From: Roseomonas nitratireducens
GTDB taxonomy: Bacteria > Pseudomonadota > Alphaproteobacteria > Acetobacterales > Acetobacteraceae
Assembly: GCF_017813355.1 (NCBI RefSeq)
Contig: NZ_JAGIYZ010000002.1
Coordinates: 124,001 to 188,000, forward strand
Direction: 5' to 3'
DNA length: 64,000 nucleotides
The position numbers and the translations under genes are program-made. The notes under the pieces were generated by a model. It did no database searches. It was not told the DNA's origin and saw only the letters and a program-made list of their open reading frames with translations. Below, in pieces: positions 32,799-43,497 of this stretch (positions are counted from its first letter, which is position 1; each line of letters begins with the position of its first letter).

Positions 32799-34309
32799 AC
32801 GCCGCCGGCTTTCCGCTTCTCAGCCTGCTGACGTTCCTGCCGCTGGCCGGCGCCGTCTTCATCCTGACGCTGCGGGGCGATGAGAAGGTCATCGCCGCCA
32901 ATGCCCGCTGGGCGGCGCTGTGGACAAGCCTGATCGTCTTCGCGCTTTCGCTGATCCTCTGGTTCCGCTTCGACAAGGCGGACCACGGCTTCCAGTTCGT
33001 CGAGCGGCTCGACTGGCTGACCGACTTCGGCATCACCTACCACATGGGCGTGGACGGCATCTCGGTGCTTTTCATCCTGCTCTCCACGCTGCTGACGCCG
33101 ATCTGCATCCTCGCCTCCTGGGAGTCCGTGCAGACCCGCGTGCGGGAATACATGGTCGCCTTCCTGGTGCTCGAGACGATGATGGTCGGCATGTTCGCCG
33201 CGCTCGACTTCATCGTCTTCTACGTCTTCTTCGAAGGCGTGCTGATCCCGATGTTCCTCATCATCGGCGTCTGGGGCGGCAAGCGGCGGGTCTACGCATC
33301 GTTCAAGTTCTTCCTCTACACGCTGCTCGGCTCCGTGCTGATGCTGCTGGCGATCCTGCTGCTGTGGTACCGCGCGGGCACGACGGACATCCCGGACCTG
33401 ATGCGCCACGCCATTCCGCCGGGGCTGCAGACCTGGATCTTCCTGGCCTTCTTCGCCTCCTTCGCGGTGAAGGTGCCGATGTGGCCCTTCCACACTTGGC
33501 TGCCGGATGCGCATGTGGAAGCCCCGACCGCGGGCTCCGTCATCCTGGCCGGCGTGCTGCTCAAGATGGGCGCCTACGGCTTCCTGCGCTTCAGCCTGCC
33601 GATGCTGCCGCATGCGAGCGCTGACTTCGCGCCCTTCATCTACGTCCTGTCCATCGTCGCCATCGTCTACACCTCGCTCGTTGCGCTGGCGCAGGAGGAC
33701 ATGAAGAAGCTCATCGCCTATTCCTCCGTGGCGCATATGGGCATCGTGACGCTCGGCATCTTCACCTTCTCGGTGCAGGGGCTGTCGGGCGCGCTCTTCA
33801 CCATGCTCAGCCACGGCGTCGTCTCGGGCGCGCTCTTCCTCTGCGTCGGCGTGCTGTACGACCGCGTCCATTCGCGGGAGATCGCGCGCTACGGCGGGGT
33901 CGCGAAGATCATGCCGGCCTATGGGCTGGTCTTCATGCTCTTCACCATGGCCTCGGTCGCGCTGCCGGGCCTCGCGGGCTTCCCCGGCGAATTGCTGGTG
34001 ATCGTCGCGGCCTGGAAGGTGAACGCCTGGGTCGCCTTCGGCGCGGCGCTCGGCATGATCCTCGGCGCCGCCTACGCGCTCTATCTGTACAAGCGCGTCG
34101 CCTTCGGACGGGTCACCAAAGACGACCTGCGCGGCCTGCTCGACATGTCGCCGCGGGAACACGCGGTGTTCGCCCCGCTGGTCCTGCTCGCGATCTGGAT
34201 GGGCGTCTATCCGCAATCCTTCCTCTCCTTCTTCGAAGCCTCGGTGACCGCGCTCGTCGTGCGGCATGAGGCGGCGCTCGGTGCCGCGCGCCTGGCCGCA
34301 GGGATGTGA
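32795..34309 (+). CDS. nuoM: NADH-quinone oxidoreductase subunit M
   Basis: Proton-pumping antiporter-like subunit (504 residues, about 14 helices). The family motifs are [40 protein letters not shown] with the pump lysine, [20 protein letters not shown], and [15 protein letters not shown]. It lies between nuoL (4-base overlap) and nuoN. Confidence 0.97.
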   Translation: MNAAGFPLLSLLTFLPLAGAVFILTLRGDEKVIAANARWAALWTSLIVFALSLILWFRFDKADHGFQFVERLDWLTDFGITYHMGVDGISVLFILLSTLLTPICILASWESVQTRVREYMVAFLVLETMMVGMFAALDFIVFYVFFEGVLIPMFLIIGVWGGKRRVYASFKFFLYTLLGSVLMLLAILLLWYRAGTTDIPDLMRHAIPPGLQTWIFLAFFASFAVKVPMWPFHTWLPDAHVEAPTAGSVILAGVLLKMGAYGFLRFSLPMLPHASADFAPFIYVLSIVAIVYTSLVALAQEDMKKLIAYSSVAHMGIVTLGIFTFSVQGLSGALFTMLSHGVVSGALFLCVGVLYDRVHSREIARYGGVAKIMPAYGLVFMLFTMASVALPGLAGFPGELLVIVAAWKVNAWVAFGAALGMILGAAYALYLYKRVAFGRVTKDDLRGLLDMSPREHAVFAPLVLLAIWMGVYPQSFLSFFEASVTALVVRHEAALGAARLAAGM

Positions 34310-34313
34310 TCCG

Positions 34314-35735
34314 ATGAACTGGACCCTCGCCCTGCCGGAGCTCGCTCTCGCGCTGTCCGGCCTCGCCATCCTCGGCATCGGCGTCCTGCCGAAGCGCAAC
34401 ACGCATTTCGCCTGCGCCATGGCCGCCGTCGGCGCGCTGCTGCTCGCCGCGGCGCTGACGCTCGGCACGCCGGAAGGCACGGCCTTCGGCGGGCAGTTCG
34501 TCTCCGACGGCTTCGCCCGCTTCTCGAAGGTGCTGGTGCTGCTCGGTGCCGCCGCCGGCATCGTGCTGGCGATCGACTTCAACGCGAAGGAAGGGCTCGA
34601 CCGCTTCGAGTATCCGGTCCTGCTGCTTTTCGCGACGCTCGGCATGATGGTCATGGTCTCGGCCAACGACCTGATGTCGCTCTACATCGGGCTCGAGCTG
34701 CTCTCGCTGAGCCTCTATGTCGTCGCCGCCTTCAACCGGGACGACGAACGCTCGGCGGAAGCGGGGCTGAAGTACTTCGTGCTCGGCGCGCTCGCCTCAG
34801 GCCTGCTGCTCTACGGCTCCTCGCTCGTCTACGGCTTCACCGGCACGACGAATTTCGACCGCATCGCCGATGCGCTGACCGATCCGTCCAAGGCGAGCCC
34901 GGGCCTCATCGTCGGCCTCGTCTTCGTCATCGTCGGCTTGGCCTTCAAGGTCTCGGCCGTGCCCTTCCACATGTGGACGCCCGACGTGTATGAGGGCGCG
35001 CCGACGCCGGTCACCGCCTTCTTCGCCGCCGCCCCGAAGGTCGCGGCCATCGCGCTGTTCGCGCGCGTGCTGGCTGGGCCCTTCGGCGACCTGTCCGGCC
35101 AGTGGCAGCAGGTGATCGTGCTGATCGCGCTGCTCTCGATGGTGCTCGGCGCCTTCGCCGCCATCGGGCAGCAGAACATCAAGCGGCTGATGGCCTATTC
35201 CTCGATCGGCCATGTCGGCTACGCGCTGGTCGGCCTCGCCGCCGCCTCGGAAGCGGGGCTGCGCGGGGTACTTGTCTACATGGCGATCTACCTGCTGATG
35301 AACCTCGGCGCCTTTGCCGTGCTGGTTGCGATGCGCCGCCAGGGCCGCGCGGCGGAGCGGGTGGACGACCTCGCCGGGCTTGCGAAGACCGACCTCGGCA
35401 TGGCGGTCTGGATGGCGATCTTCATGTTCTCGATGGCCGGGATCCCGCCACTCGCCGGCTTCTTCGGCAAGATGTTCGTCTTCAAGGCGGCGGTCGATGC
35501 GGGGCTGTGGACGCTCGCCATCGTCGGCATCCTCTCCTCCGTCGTCTCGGCCTTCTACTACCTGCGCATCGTCAAGGTGATGTTCTTCGACGAGACGGCC
35601 GGCGCGCTCGACCCGCGGCCCGCGACCGTCTCCTTCGTCATGGCGGGGTCGGGTCTCTTCACCGCGCTGTTCTTCCTCTGGCCCGCGCCGCTCGTCGCCG
35701 CGGCGCAGGCCGCGGTCGCAGCCCTTCTCGGGTGA
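34314..35735 (+). CDS. nuoN: NADH-quinone oxidoreductase subunit N
   Basis: Third antiporter-like subunit (473 residues, about 14 helices). Conserved stretches are [40 protein letters not shown] and [17 protein letters not shown]. It is the last nuo gene, and its stop overlaps the birA start by four bases (GTGA), so downstream genes are probably read from the same message. Confidence 0.97.
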   Translation: MNWTLALPELALALSGLAILGIGVLPKRNTHFACAMAAVGALLLAAALTLGTPEGTAFGGQFVSDGFARFSKVLVLLGAAAGIVLAIDFNAKEGLDRFEYPVLLLFATLGMMVMVSANDLMSLYIGLELLSLSLYVVAAFNRDDERSAEAGLKYFVLGALASGLLLYGSSLVYGFTGTTNFDRIADALTDPSKASPGLIVGLVFVIVGLAFKVSAVPFHMWTPDVYEGAPTPVTAFFAAAPKVAAIALFARVLAGPFGDLSGQWQQVIVLIALLSMVLGAFAAIGQQNIKRLMAYSSIGHVGYALVGLAAASEAGLRGVLVYMAIYLLMNLGAFAVLVAMRRQGRAAERVDDLAGLAKTDLGMAVWMAIFMFSMAGIPPLAGFFGKMFVFKAAVDAGLWTLAIVGILSSVVSAFYYLRIVKVMFFDETAGALDPRPATVSFVMAGSGLFTALFFLWPAPLVAAAQAAVAALLG

Positions 35736-36460
35736 TCCCTCCGCCGTTCAGGCTGGAGGCGCATGAGAGCCTGCCCAGCACCTCCGACCTGCTCGCCGCC
35801 CGCGCGGCGGCGGGGGAGGCGGAGGGCCTCGCGATCCTCGCCCGCCGCCAGACCGCCGGGCGCGGCACCCAGGGGCGCGCCTGGGAAAGCCCGCCGGGCA
35901 ACCTGCACATCTCCATCCTGCTCCGCCCCGCGGCGCCGCTGGCCGAGGCGCCGCGCTGGGGGCTGCTCGCCGCCGTGGCGCTGGCCGATGCCGCGGCCGC
36001 GCTGCTGCCGCCGGGTGCGCCGCTGGCGCTGAAATGGCCGAACGACCTGATGTTCGGCGACGCGAAGGCCGCCGGCATTCTGGCCGAGGCGGTGGGGGAG
36101 GGTGCGGCGATCGCCTGGCTCAGCCTGGGGATCGGCGTGAACCTCTCCCACGCGCCCTCGGTGCCGGGCCGCGCCACGGCCTGCCTCGCGGATGCCGGAA
36201 TCGCCCCGCCCGCGCCGGAGGCCTTCGCCGCAGGGCTGCTCGCGGCCATCGCGCGGCGCCGGGCGCAGTACGCCGCGCAAGGCTTCGGCCCCATCCGGGA
36301 CGCATGGCTGGCCCGCGGCCCGCGGCCCGGTGCGCCCCTTTCCATCACCCGGGGCGGGGCGGCATTCAGCGGGACTTTCGCGGGCCTCGCCGAGGATGGC
36401 AGCCTGCTGCTCGCGACGGCGGACGGGGTCCGCGCGATCGCCTCGGGGGAGGTCGCCTGA
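35732..36460 (+). CDS. birA: Biotin--[acetyl-CoA-carboxylase] ligase
   Basis: Activates biotin to biotinyl-AMP and attaches it to carboxylase carrier protein. The 242-residue protein has [19 protein letters not shown] (biotinyl-AMP loop), [20 protein letters not shown] (active-site lysine region) and a short C-terminal SH3-like domain. The N-terminal DNA-binding domain of E. coli BirA is absent, so it is a monofunctional ligase. GTG 35732 overlaps the nuoN stop; nuo-birA-coaX-rnj is a conserved alphaproteobacterial order. Confidence 0.95.
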   Translation: MIPPPFRLEAHESLPSTSDLLAARAAAGEAEGLAILARRQTAGRGTQGRAWESPPGNLHISILLRPAAPLAEAPRWGLLAAVALADAAAALLPPGAPLALKWPNDLMFGDAKAAGILAEAVGEGAAIAWLSLGIGVNLSHAPSVPGRATACLADAGIAPPAPEAFAAGLLAAIARRRAQYAAQGFGPIRDAWLARGPRPGAPLSITRGGAAFSGTFAGLAEDGSLLLATADGVRAIASGEVA

Positions 36461-36463
36461 GCC

Positions 36464-37282
36464 ATGCTGCTCGCCATCGATGCCGGCAACACCAATGTCG
36501 TCTTCGCGGTCCATGACGGGCGCGAATGGCGCGGCCGCTGGCGCATCGCGACGCGCGCCGACCGGACATCGGACGAATACGCGGTCTGGCTGCTCGCGCT
36601 GTTCCAGCATGTCGGGCTCAACCCGAACGACATCCATCGCTGCGTCATCGGCACGGTCGTGCCGGCCGCGCTGTACAACCTCCGCCGCGTCTGCCGCGAC
36701 TGGTTCGACACGGAACCGCTGATCGCGCGCTCGACGCTCGACTGGGGCTTCGAGATCCGGGTCGACCAGCCGAGCGAGGTCGGCGCCGACCGCCTGCTGA
36801 ACGCGCTGGCGAGCCACCACCACTACAAGGGCCCGCTCGTCGTCATCGATTTCGGCACGGCCACCACCTTCGACGTGGTGGACGCTGACGGCGCCTATCT
36901 CGGCGGCGTCATCGCGCCGGGCATCAACCTGTCGATCGAGGCGCTGCACAAGGCGGCCGCCCGCCTGCCGCGCATCGGCATCGGCCGGCCGCAGGCCGTG
37001 ATCGGCCGATCCACCGTGCCGGCCATGCAGTCCGGCATCTACTGGGGCTATGTCGGGCTGATCGAGGGCATTGTCTCCCGCATCAAGGCGGAGTACGGCA
37101 AGCCTCTCAAGGTCATCGCGACGGGCGGCCTCGCGCCGCTCTTCGCCGAAGGCACCCTTGTCATCGAGAAGACCGACCCCGACATCACCCTCGAGGGTCT
37201 GAGGCTGCTCTCCGACCGCAACCCCGTGCCCGTCTTCCACCACAGCGCGCTGCGCGACCCCCTGAGATCGGAATCCGACTGA
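36464..37282 (+). CDS. coaX: Type III pantothenate kinase
   Basis: Catalyses the first step of CoA synthesis, phosphorylation of pantothenate, in the CoaX family that needs a monovalent cation. The 272-residue protein shows the ASKHA fold motifs [14 protein letters not shown] at the N-terminus, [34 protein letters not shown] and [23 protein letters not shown] 36464 follows birA by three bases. Confidence 0.96.
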   Translation: MLLAIDAGNTNVVFAVHDGREWRGRWRIATRADRTSDEYAVWLLALFQHVGLNPNDIHRCVIGTVVPAALYNLRRVCRDWFDTEPLIARSTLDWGFEIRVDQPSEVGADRLLNALASHHHYKGPLVVIDFGTATTFDVVDADGAYLGGVIAPGINLSIEALHKAAARLPRIGIGRPQAVIGRSTVPAMQSGIYWGYVGLIEGIVSRIKAEYGKPLKVIATGGLAPLFAEGTLVIEKTDPDITLEGLRLLSDRNPVPVFHHSALRDPLRSESD

Positions 37283-37287
37283 ACACG

Positions 37288-38934
37288 ATGATGGACCCGA
37301 TGGGCGACCTCGCCTTCATTCCGCTGGGCGGGACCGGCGAGATCGGCATGAACCTCAACGTCTATCGCTGCGACGGCGCGCTGCTCGCGGTCGATTGCGG
37401 GATCGGCTTCGCCGGATCGGAAGCGCCGGAGGTCGATGTCATGGTCCCCGACATCGCCTGGCTGGCCGAACGGCGCGACAAGCTGCTGGGCCTCGTGATC
37501 ACCCATGCGCATGAGGACCATATCGGCGCCGTCGTGCACCTGTGGCGCCAGATGCGCTGCCCGGTGCACGCCACGCCCTTCGCCGCCGCGGTGCTGACGC
37601 GTAAGCTGACCGAAGCGGGGATGCTGCAGGAGGTGCCGCTCGTCACCGTCCTTCCGCGCAGCCGCTTCACCCTTGGCCCCTTCGGCTGCGAATTGCTGCC
37701 CGTCGCGCATTCCATCCCGGAGGCGCAGGCGCTGGTGCTGCGCACGCGGCACGGCATCGTGCTGCACACCGGCGACTGGAAGCTCGACCCCGACCCGCTG
37801 ATCGGCCCCCGCACGGATGAGGCCGCCTTCGCCGCGCTGGGCGAGGAAGGCGTGCTCGCCATGGTCTGCGATTCCACCAACGCCATGGTGGAAGGCCATT
37901 CGGGCAGCGAGGCCGATGTCCGGCGCAACCTCGCGGCGCTGGTCCGCGGCATCAAGGGGCGCATCGCCGTCACGGGCTTCGCCTCCAACGTCGCGCGCCT
38001 CGAATCGATCGCGCTCGCGGGCCGTGCGGCGGGGCGGCAGGTCTCGCTGTTCGGGCGTTCGCTCCGCAACATCGAGGCCGCGGCGCGCGACTGCGGCTAC
38101 CTCAAGTCCGTCCCCCCCTTCGTGCCGGAGGAGGAAGCCGGCTACCTGCCGGATGAGGAGATCCTGCTGATCTGCACCGGCAGCCAGGGCGAGCCGCGAT
38201 CGGCCATGTCCAAGATCGCCGAGGACACGCACCCCAACATCGCGCTCGGGGAGGGGGATACGGTCATCTTCTCCTCCCGCCGCATCCCGGGGAACGAGAA
38301 GGCGATCCAGCGCGTCCAGGACGGGCTCGCGCGGCGCGGCTGCCAGGTGATGACGGATGAGGACCACATGGTCCATGTCTCCGGCCACCCGGCGCGGGAC
38401 GAGCTGAAGCGGCTCTATGCGCTGGTGAAGCCGCGCCATGCCGTGCCGGTGCATGGCGAATGGCGCCACCTGCAGGAACATGCCGCCCTGGCGCGTGAAT
38501 GCGGCAGCGTGCCGCACCTGGTCGAGGATGGCGACGTGCTGCGCCTGTCGGGCAACCGGCCGGAGGTGGTGGAGGGCGTGCCGACCGGCCGCCTGGCGGT
38601 CGATGGGGACCGCCTGCTGCCGATGGATGGCGCCGTCATCGCCGCCCGCCGGCGCATGCTTTTCAACGGCGTGGTGATGGCCTCCTTCGCCGTGGACGGG
38701 CAGGGCAGGGTGCTTGGCGACCCGCAGGTCTCGGCCCCCGGCCTGTTTGACAGCGGCGACATCGAGCCGGGCGCGATCGCGGGAGAGCTCCGCCGCGCCG
38801 TGTCCGAGATGCCCGCGGCGCTGCGGCGGGAGGATGACGCGCTGCGCGAAGCCGCCCGCAGCGCCCTGCGCAAGGCGGTCGGGCGCCGGCTGCGCAAGCG
38901 GCCGACGGTCGAAGTCCACCTTCTGCGCGTCTGA
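37288..38934 (+). CDS. rnj: Ribonuclease J
   Basis: Metallo-beta-lactamase/beta-CASP ribonuclease (548 residues) with 5-to-3 exonuclease and endonuclease activity in mRNA decay and rRNA processing. The metal motif HAHEDH is at 73-78, with PLGGTGEIGMNLNVY before it and VHGEWRHLQEHAALA in the beta-CASP region. The C-terminal domain is present. Start: MMDPMGD, with the second methionine an alternative. It sits five bases after coaX. Confidence 0.95.
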   Translation: MMDPMGDLAFIPLGGTGEIGMNLNVYRCDGALLAVDCGIGFAGSEAPEVDVMVPDIAWLAERRDKLLGLVITHAHEDHIGAVVHLWRQMRCPVHATPFAAAVLTRKLTEAGMLQEVPLVTVLPRSRFTLGPFGCELLPVAHSIPEAQALVLRTRHGIVLHTGDWKLDPDPLIGPRTDEAAFAALGEEGVLAMVCDSTNAMVEGHSGSEADVRRNLAALVRGIKGRIAVTGFASNVARLESIALAGRAAGRQVSLFGRSLRNIEAAARDCGYLKSVPPFVPEEEAGYLPDEEILLICTGSQGEPRSAMSKIAEDTHPNIALGEGDTVIFSSRRIPGNEKAIQRVQDGLARRGCQVMTDEDHMVHVSGHPARDELKRLYALVKPRHAVPVHGEWRHLQEHAALARECGSVPHLVEDGDVLRLSGNRPEVVEGVPTGRLAVDGDRLLPMDGAVIAARRRMLFNGVVMASFAVDGQGRVLGDPQVSAPGLFDSGDIEPGAIAGELRRAVSEMPAALRREDDALREAARSALRKAVGRRLRKRPTVEVHLLRV

Positions 38935-38983
38935 TCGCGCGCCCCCCCTGGCAGGACCGGCGGGGGCGGTGCACATGCAGGCC

Positions 38984-39247
38984 ATGACAATCTTCACGGG
39001 AATCATCGTCTACCTGCTGATCTGGTGGACGGCCTTGTTCTGCGTCCTGCCCATCGGCACGCGGCCCGATGCGGAGGGCGATCCCGCCGCGGGGGGCTGG
39101 CGCGGGGCGCCTGTCGCCGCGAATCTGGGCTGGAAGGTGCTGGGGACGACCGTGCTGTCGGCGGTCCTGTGGCTCGGCGTCTGGCTGATGGTGGAGAGCG
39201 AATGGCTCTCCTTCCGGACCGGCATCCTGGCTCGGCCAGGGCAGTGA
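38984..39247 (+). CDS. DUF1467 family membrane protein
   Basis: An 87-residue protein with two predicted helices: MTIFTGIIVYLLIWWTALFC at the N-terminus and the segment around LGTTVLSAVLWLGVWLMVE. The central PIGTRPDAEGD stretch is typical of DUF1467, a small alphaproteobacterial inner-membrane family found next to rnj or proS; function unknown. I chose ATG 38984 because the family starts at this hydrophobic segment; ATG 38975 adds three residues. Confidence 0.85.
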   Translation: MTIFTGIIVYLLIWWTALFCVLPIGTRPDAEGDPAAGGWRGAPVAANLGWKVLGTTVLSAVLWLGVWLMVESEWLSFRTGILARPGQ

Positions 39248-39298
39248 TTACGGATAAGGCAAAGTCTGGGCGGGATGCGAAGGGACTGCGCAGTTATT

Positions 39299-39339
39299 GG
39301 CTGGAAGCCGCTTTTTTGATCTGTTCCAGCCGGCTTTTT
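39299..39339 (+). terminator. Terminator-like hairpin after DUF1467
   Basis: GGCTGGAA (39299-39306) pairs with TTCCAGCC (39324-39331) around a 17-base loop, then GGC and a TTTTT run. It would end the long nuo-birA-coaX-rnj-DUF1467 message. Confidence 0.6.
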
Positions 39340-39431
39340 CGTTGTCCGACACCCCGCCCCACGGCATCTTCAATTCCAGGAAGAGTTTGGTTCTCTTCCT
39401 GCCGTGTGACTGGCGTTTCCTCCCTAAACTT

Positions 39432-39469
39432 GGGCCGCGACCTTCGGGGCGCGGCCCTTTCTTTGTCTT
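39432..39469 (+). terminator. Second rho-independent terminator in the gap
   Basis: GGGCCGCG and CGCGGCCC form a perfect 8-bp stem with a 10-base loop, followed by TTTCTTTGTCTT. No annotated gene precedes it within the gap, so it may end an unannotated transcript. Confidence 0.7.
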
Positions 39470-39525
39470 AACGACCCCTGCTTGCCGCCACAAGGCGAAA
39501 ATGAGCAAGCGGCGCCGTTGCTTGA

Positions 39526-39538
39526 ACGAAAATTTCGT
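39526..39538. promoter_or_regulatory. Palindrome upstream of proS
   Basis: ACGAAA-A-TTTCGT is a perfect inverted repeat in an AT-richer patch 124 bases upstream of proS. It may be an operator or part of the proS promoter region; no matching regulator is in the window. Confidence 0.35.
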
Positions 39539-39661
39539 GATTCGGCGACGTCGCGCATGATTGCTTGCGATGCCGCAGCGGTTCCCGCCCCCTTCCGGCG
39601 CCGCGCCCGGGCCGGTAGGTTCCGCGCCCATCCGATGCCCCTCGCCACGTAAGGACCGCCC

Positions 39662-40978
39662 GTGCGCCTGTCCCGCGCCTTCCTGCCCACGCTGAAAGAG
39701 ACCCCGGCCGAGGCGCAGATCGCCTCCCACCGCCTGATGCTGCGCGCGGGGCTGATCCGCCAGACCTCCGCCGGCATCTATGCCTGGCTGCCCGCGGGCC
39801 TGCGCGTGCTGCGCAACATCGAGCAGATCGTGCGGGAGGAGCAGGACCGCGCCGGCGCCCAGGAAATCCTGATGCCGACGATCCAGCCGGCCGAGCTCTG
39901 GCGCGAATCCGGCCGCTACGACGACTACGGCAAGGAGATGCTGCGCCTTCGCGACCGGCATGAGCGGGAGATGCTGTTCGGCCCGACCAACGAGGAAATG
40001 GTCACCGACATCTTCAAGGGCTTCGCCAAGTCCTACCGCGACCTGCCGCGCAACCTGTATCACATCCAGTGGAAGTTCCGTGACGAGGTGCGCCCTCGCT
40101 TCGGCGTCATGCGCGGCCGCGAATTCCTGATGAAGGACGCCTATTCCTTCGACCTGACGCGGGAAGCCGCGCAGCATTCCTACCGCCAGATGTTCCTTGC
40201 CTACCTGCGCACCTTCCAGCGCATGGGCCTGACCGCGGTGCCGATGCGCGCGGATACGGGCCCGATCGGCGGCGACCTCTCCCACGAATTCATCATCCTG
40301 GCCGAGACGGGCGAGAGCGCGGTCTTCTACGACGCTGCCTACGAGACCACGGACTGGGCCGGCGCCGGCGTGTCCTTCGACGACGTGGATGGCCTCAAGG
40401 CCTTCTTCGCGCGCGTGACCGGAACCTACGCCGCGACCGAGGAGATGCACGACGCCGCCGCCTGGGCCGCGGTGCCCGAGGCGCGCCGGCGCGAGGGCAG
40501 GGGCATCGAGGTCGGCCACATCTTCTACTTCGGCACCAAGTACAGCGCCGCGATGGGGCTTTCCGTCGCCGGGCAGGACGGCACGGCCGTAGTCCCGGAG
40601 ATGGGCTCCTACGGCATCGGCGTCTCCCGCCTGGTGGGCGCGCTGATCGAGGCCAACCACGACGAGGCCGGCATCAAGTGGCCCGACGCCGTCGCCCCCT
40701 GGGCCGCCGCGATCCTCAACCTTCGCCCCGGCGACGCGGCGACGGATGCGATGTGCGAGGACCTCTACGCGCGCCTCGGAGACGCCGCCGTCTATGACGA
40801 CCGTGCCGCGCGCGCGGGCGAAAAATTCGCCGATGCGGACCTGATGGGCTTCCCCTGGCAGGCGATCGTCGGGCCGCGCGGCGCGGCGGCGGGGAAGGTC
40901 GAACTCAAGCGCCGGGCCACCGGCGAGCGGGCGGAACTCTCGGTCGAGGACGCGATCGCGCGGATCCGCGGCGGCTGA
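39662..40978 (+). CDS. proS: Prolyl-tRNA synthetase, short alphaproteobacterial type
   Basis: Class II synthetase (438 residues) that charges tRNA-Pro. Motif 1 is around [18 protein letters not shown], motif 2 in [27 protein letters not shown] region, and motif 3 in [14 protein letters not shown]; a C-terminal anticodon-binding domain follows. The large YbaK-like editing insertion between motifs 2 and 3 found in E. coli ProRS is missing, typical for alphaproteobacteria. GTG start at 39662. Confidence 0.96.
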   Translation: MRLSRAFLPTLKETPAEAQIASHRLMLRAGLIRQTSAGIYAWLPAGLRVLRNIEQIVREEQDRAGAQEILMPTIQPAELWRESGRYDDYGKEMLRLRDRHEREMLFGPTNEEMVTDIFKGFAKSYRDLPRNLYHIQWKFRDEVRPRFGVMRGREFLMKDAYSFDLTREAAQHSYRQMFLAYLRTFQRMGLTAVPMRADTGPIGGDLSHEFIILAETGESAVFYDAAYETTDWAGAGVSFDDVDGLKAFFARVTGTYAATEEMHDAAAWAAVPEARRREGRGIEVGHIFYFGTKYSAAMGLSVAGQDGTAVVPEMGSYGIGVSRLVGALIEANHDEAGIKWPDAVAPWAAAILNLRPGDAATDAMCEDLYARLGDAAVYDDRAARAGEKFADADLMGFPWQAIVGPRGAAAGKVELKRRATGERAELSVEDAIARIRGG

Positions 40979-40985
40979 CCCCCGC

Positions 40986-42239
40986 ATGTTCGACGCCTTC
41001 GAGCGCGCCGTCGCCTTCCGCTACCTGCGCGCGCGCCGGGGCGAGCGATTCGGCTCGCTGATCGCGTTGTTCTCGCTGCTTGGCATCATGCTCGGCGTGG
41101 CGACGCTCATCATCGTCACCTCGGTGATGAACGGCTTCCGGCAGGACCTGATGGGGCGGATCATCGGGCTGAACGGGCATCTGGCCATCGAGCCCGAGCG
41201 CGGCCGCGCGCTGCCCGACCCGGCTTCGATCCTCGCCCGCCTCGGCGCCGTGCCCGGACTGGTGCAGGCGGCGCCGGTGGTCGAGGGCCAGGTGCTGCTC
41301 AGCACCGCGACGGGCGGCGCGGGGGCGGCGCAGCTGCGCGGCCTGCCGCCGGAGGCGCTGGCAGGACGCGAGGTCATCCAGCGCGGCCTGCGCTTCGGCG
41401 ACATGGCGGGCTTCGGCGCGGAGGACGGCGCCATCATGGGCGCGCGGCTCGCGCAGCGGCTGCGGCTCTCGGTGGGCGACACCTTCACTTTGCTGCTTCC
41501 TCAGGCGCGCGGCGGCGACTTCACCGCCGCGCCGCGCCAGCGCAGCCTGATGCTGCTCGCCACCTTCGATGTCGGCATGCCGGAGGTCGACGGGCGCAGC
41601 CTGTTCGTCCCGCTGGCGACGGCGCAGGGGCTGTTCGGGCTGGAAGGCGCCGTGACGCAGGTCGAACTCCTGCTCGACGACCCGACCCGCATCGCCCCCG
41701 CGCGCGCCGCCCTGCGCGCCGCGCTGGATGGCCAGCCGCTGCGCATCGTCGACTGGCAGTCGGCCAACAGCGCGATCTACGCCGCGGTGCTGGTCGAACG
41801 GCAGGTGATGTTCCTGATCCTGACGCTGATCGTGCTGGTCGCCGCCTTCAACATCCTCTCCTCCCTGACCATGCTGGTGAAGGACAAGGGGCGGGACATC
41901 GCCATCCTGCGCACCATGGGCGCGGGGCGCGGAGCGGTGCTGCGCATCTTCCTGCTGTGCGGGGCGGTGATCGGCTGCGGCGGGACGCTGGCGGGCCTCG
42001 GGCTCGGGCTCGGCATCGCGGCGAATTTTGACGGGCTGCGCGGGATGCTGGTCGCGCTGGAGGATACCGGGCTGTTCGGTGCCGAGCTCCGCTTCCTCAT
42101 CGGCCTGCCCTCGGTGATCGAGGCGCGGGACGTCGCCGTCATCGCCGCGACCGGCTTCGGGCTGTCCATCGCCGCGACGCTCTGGCCGTCCTGGCGCGCC
42201 GCGCGCATCGATCCGGCCGAGGCGCTGCGCCATGGCTGA
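40986..42239 (+). CDS. lolC: Lipoprotein-releasing ABC transporter permease, LolC/LolE family (copy 1)
   Basis: Inner-membrane permease (417 residues) of the Lol system that extracts outer-membrane lipoproteins and hands them to LolA. The pattern is FERAVAFRYLRARRGERFGS, one N-terminal helix, a periplasmic domain of about 230 residues, then three C-terminal helices of the FtsX type with [20 protein letters not shown]. It overlaps the second permease by eight bases. The LolC versus LolE assignment by position is tentative. Confidence 0.92.
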   Translation: MFDAFERAVAFRYLRARRGERFGSLIALFSLLGIMLGVATLIIVTSVMNGFRQDLMGRIIGLNGHLAIEPERGRALPDPASILARLGAVPGLVQAAPVVEGQVLLSTATGGAGAAQLRGLPPEALAGREVIQRGLRFGDMAGFGAEDGAIMGARLAQRLRLSVGDTFTLLLPQARGGDFTAAPRQRSLMLLATFDVGMPEVDGRSLFVPLATAQGLFGLEGAVTQVELLLDDPTRIAPARAALRAALDGQPLRIVDWQSANSAIYAAVLVERQVMFLILTLIVLVAAFNILSSLTMLVKDKGRDIAILRTMGAGRGAVLRIFLLCGAVIGCGGTLAGLGLGLGIAANFDGLRGMLVALEDTGLFGAELRFLIGLPSVIEARDVAVIAATGFGLSIAATLWPSWRAARIDPAEALRHG

Positions 42240-43497
42240 GGCCGGCATCTTCGGTGCCTTCGAACGCGCCGTCGCGGGACGCTACCTGCGGGCGCGGAAG
42301 GGCGAGCGCGCGGTCTCGCTGATCGCCGGCGCCTCGCTGCTCGGCATCGCGCTCGGCGTCGGCACGCTGATCGTGGTGCTGTCGGTCATGGGCGGGTTCC
42401 GGCAGGAATTGCTGGGGCGGATCCTCGCGCTGAACGGGCATCTCGGCATCGTCACGGAAGGCGCGCCGCTGACCAACTACCAGGAAGCCGCGGCGCGCAT
42501 CCGCGCCATCCCGGGCGTGACGCTGGCCACACCGGTTGTGGAAGGCCAGGTGCTGGTCACGACCGATGCCGGTGCGTCCGCCGGCGGGCTGCTGCGCGGC
42601 ATGGCGCCGGAGGAATTGCGCGCCCGGCCGATCATCGCCGGCAACATCCGCGCCGGCAGCCTGGCGGAATTCGGCGGGCGCGACGGCATCGCGATCGGCA
42701 CGGTGCTCGCGCGCCGGCTCGATGTCCGCGCCGGCGACCGCATCACCCTGGTCTCCCCCGAAGGCCGCGTGACGGTGTTCGGCACGGTGCCGCGCGTGGC
42801 GTCCTATCGCGTCGCGGCGATCTTCGAGGTCGGGATGCAGGACTACGACGGGTCCTTCATCTTCCTGCCGCTCGAGGCCGCGCAGCTCTTCCTCCAGCGC
42901 CGCGGCGTGGCGAACCAGATCGAGGTGCATCTCGCCGACCCCGCCGCCGCCTGGACCGTGGCCGGGGCGATCCGCGCGGCGATGGCGCCGCAGCGGGTCA
43001 CGCTGCTCGACTGGCAGCGCGCCAATGCCGGCTTCTTCCAGATCGTCGAGGTGCAGCGGAACGTGATGTTCCTCATCCTCGCGCTCATCATCCTGGTCGC
43101 CGCCTTCAACATCGTCTCCTCCCTGATCATGCTGGTGAAGGACAAGGGGCGGGACATCGCCATCCTGCGCAGCATGGGCGCGCGGCGGGGCGCGGTGATG
43201 CGCATTTTCCTGCTCTGCGGGGCCGCGATCGGCGGCCTGGGCACCGCCGCCGGCGTGGCGCTCGGCCTGCTGTTCTGCGCGAACATCGAATCGATCCGCC
43301 AGGGGCTGATCAGCCTGACCGGCACGGTGATCTTCGACCCTGAGATCTACTTCCTCACCCGCATCCCGGCGGTGGTCGACCCGTGGGAGGTGGCGCAGGT
43401 CGCCGGCCTCGGGCTCGGCCTCTCGCTGGTCGCGACCCTGTTCCCGAGCTGGCGCGCCGCGCGGCTCGACCCGGTGGAGGCGCTGCGCCATGAGTGA
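42232..43497 (+). CDS. lolE: Lipoprotein-releasing ABC transporter permease, LolC/LolE family (copy 2)
   Basis: Paralogue of the preceding gene (421 residues) with the same topology and matching motifs ([40 protein letters not shown]). Parts of the C-terminal domain are nearly identical at the DNA level between the two, for example around 41873 and 43129. The two probably form the heterodimeric membrane part of one LolCDE complex. It overlaps the first permease and lolD by eight bases each. Confidence 0.9.
   Translation: MAEAGIFGAFERAVAGRYLRARKGERAVSLIAGASLLGIALGVGTLIVVLSVMGGFRQELLGRILALNGHLGIVTEGAPLTNYQEAAARIRAIPGVTLATPVVEGQVLVTTDAGASAGGLLRGMAPEELRARPIIAGNIRAGSLAEFGGRDGIAIGTVLARRLDVRAGDRITLVSPEGRVTVFGTVPRVASYRVAAIFEVGMQDYDGSFIFLPLEAAQLFLQRRGVANQIEVHLADPAAAWTVAGAIRAAMAPQRVTLLDWQRANAGFFQIVEVQRNVMFLILALIILVAAFNIVSSLIMLVKDKGRDIAILRSMGARRGAVMRIFLLCGAAIGGLGTAAGVALGLLFCANIESIRQGLISLTGTVIFDPEIYFLTRIPAVVDPWEVAQVAGLGLGLSLVATLFPSWRAARLDPVEALRHE

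Larger units (their letters stand above)
39248..39661. other. Non-coding structured gap before proS
   Basis: 414 bases without a supported gene, lower in GC than its surroundings. It contains two terminator-like hairpins on the plus strand (separate entries), between them a perfect stem CAGGAAGAG-N7-CTCTTCCTG (39377-39401) with outer CACGG/CCGTG complementarity, and downstream a 13-base palindrome ACGAAAATTTCGT (39526-39538). A small RNA ending at the second terminator is possible. Confidence 0.6.

Noticed and set aside
39248-40987. Long minus-strand frame over proS and the upstream gap
   Set aside because: Mostly antisense to proS; the non-overlapping part has no start signal or homology that I can recognise.
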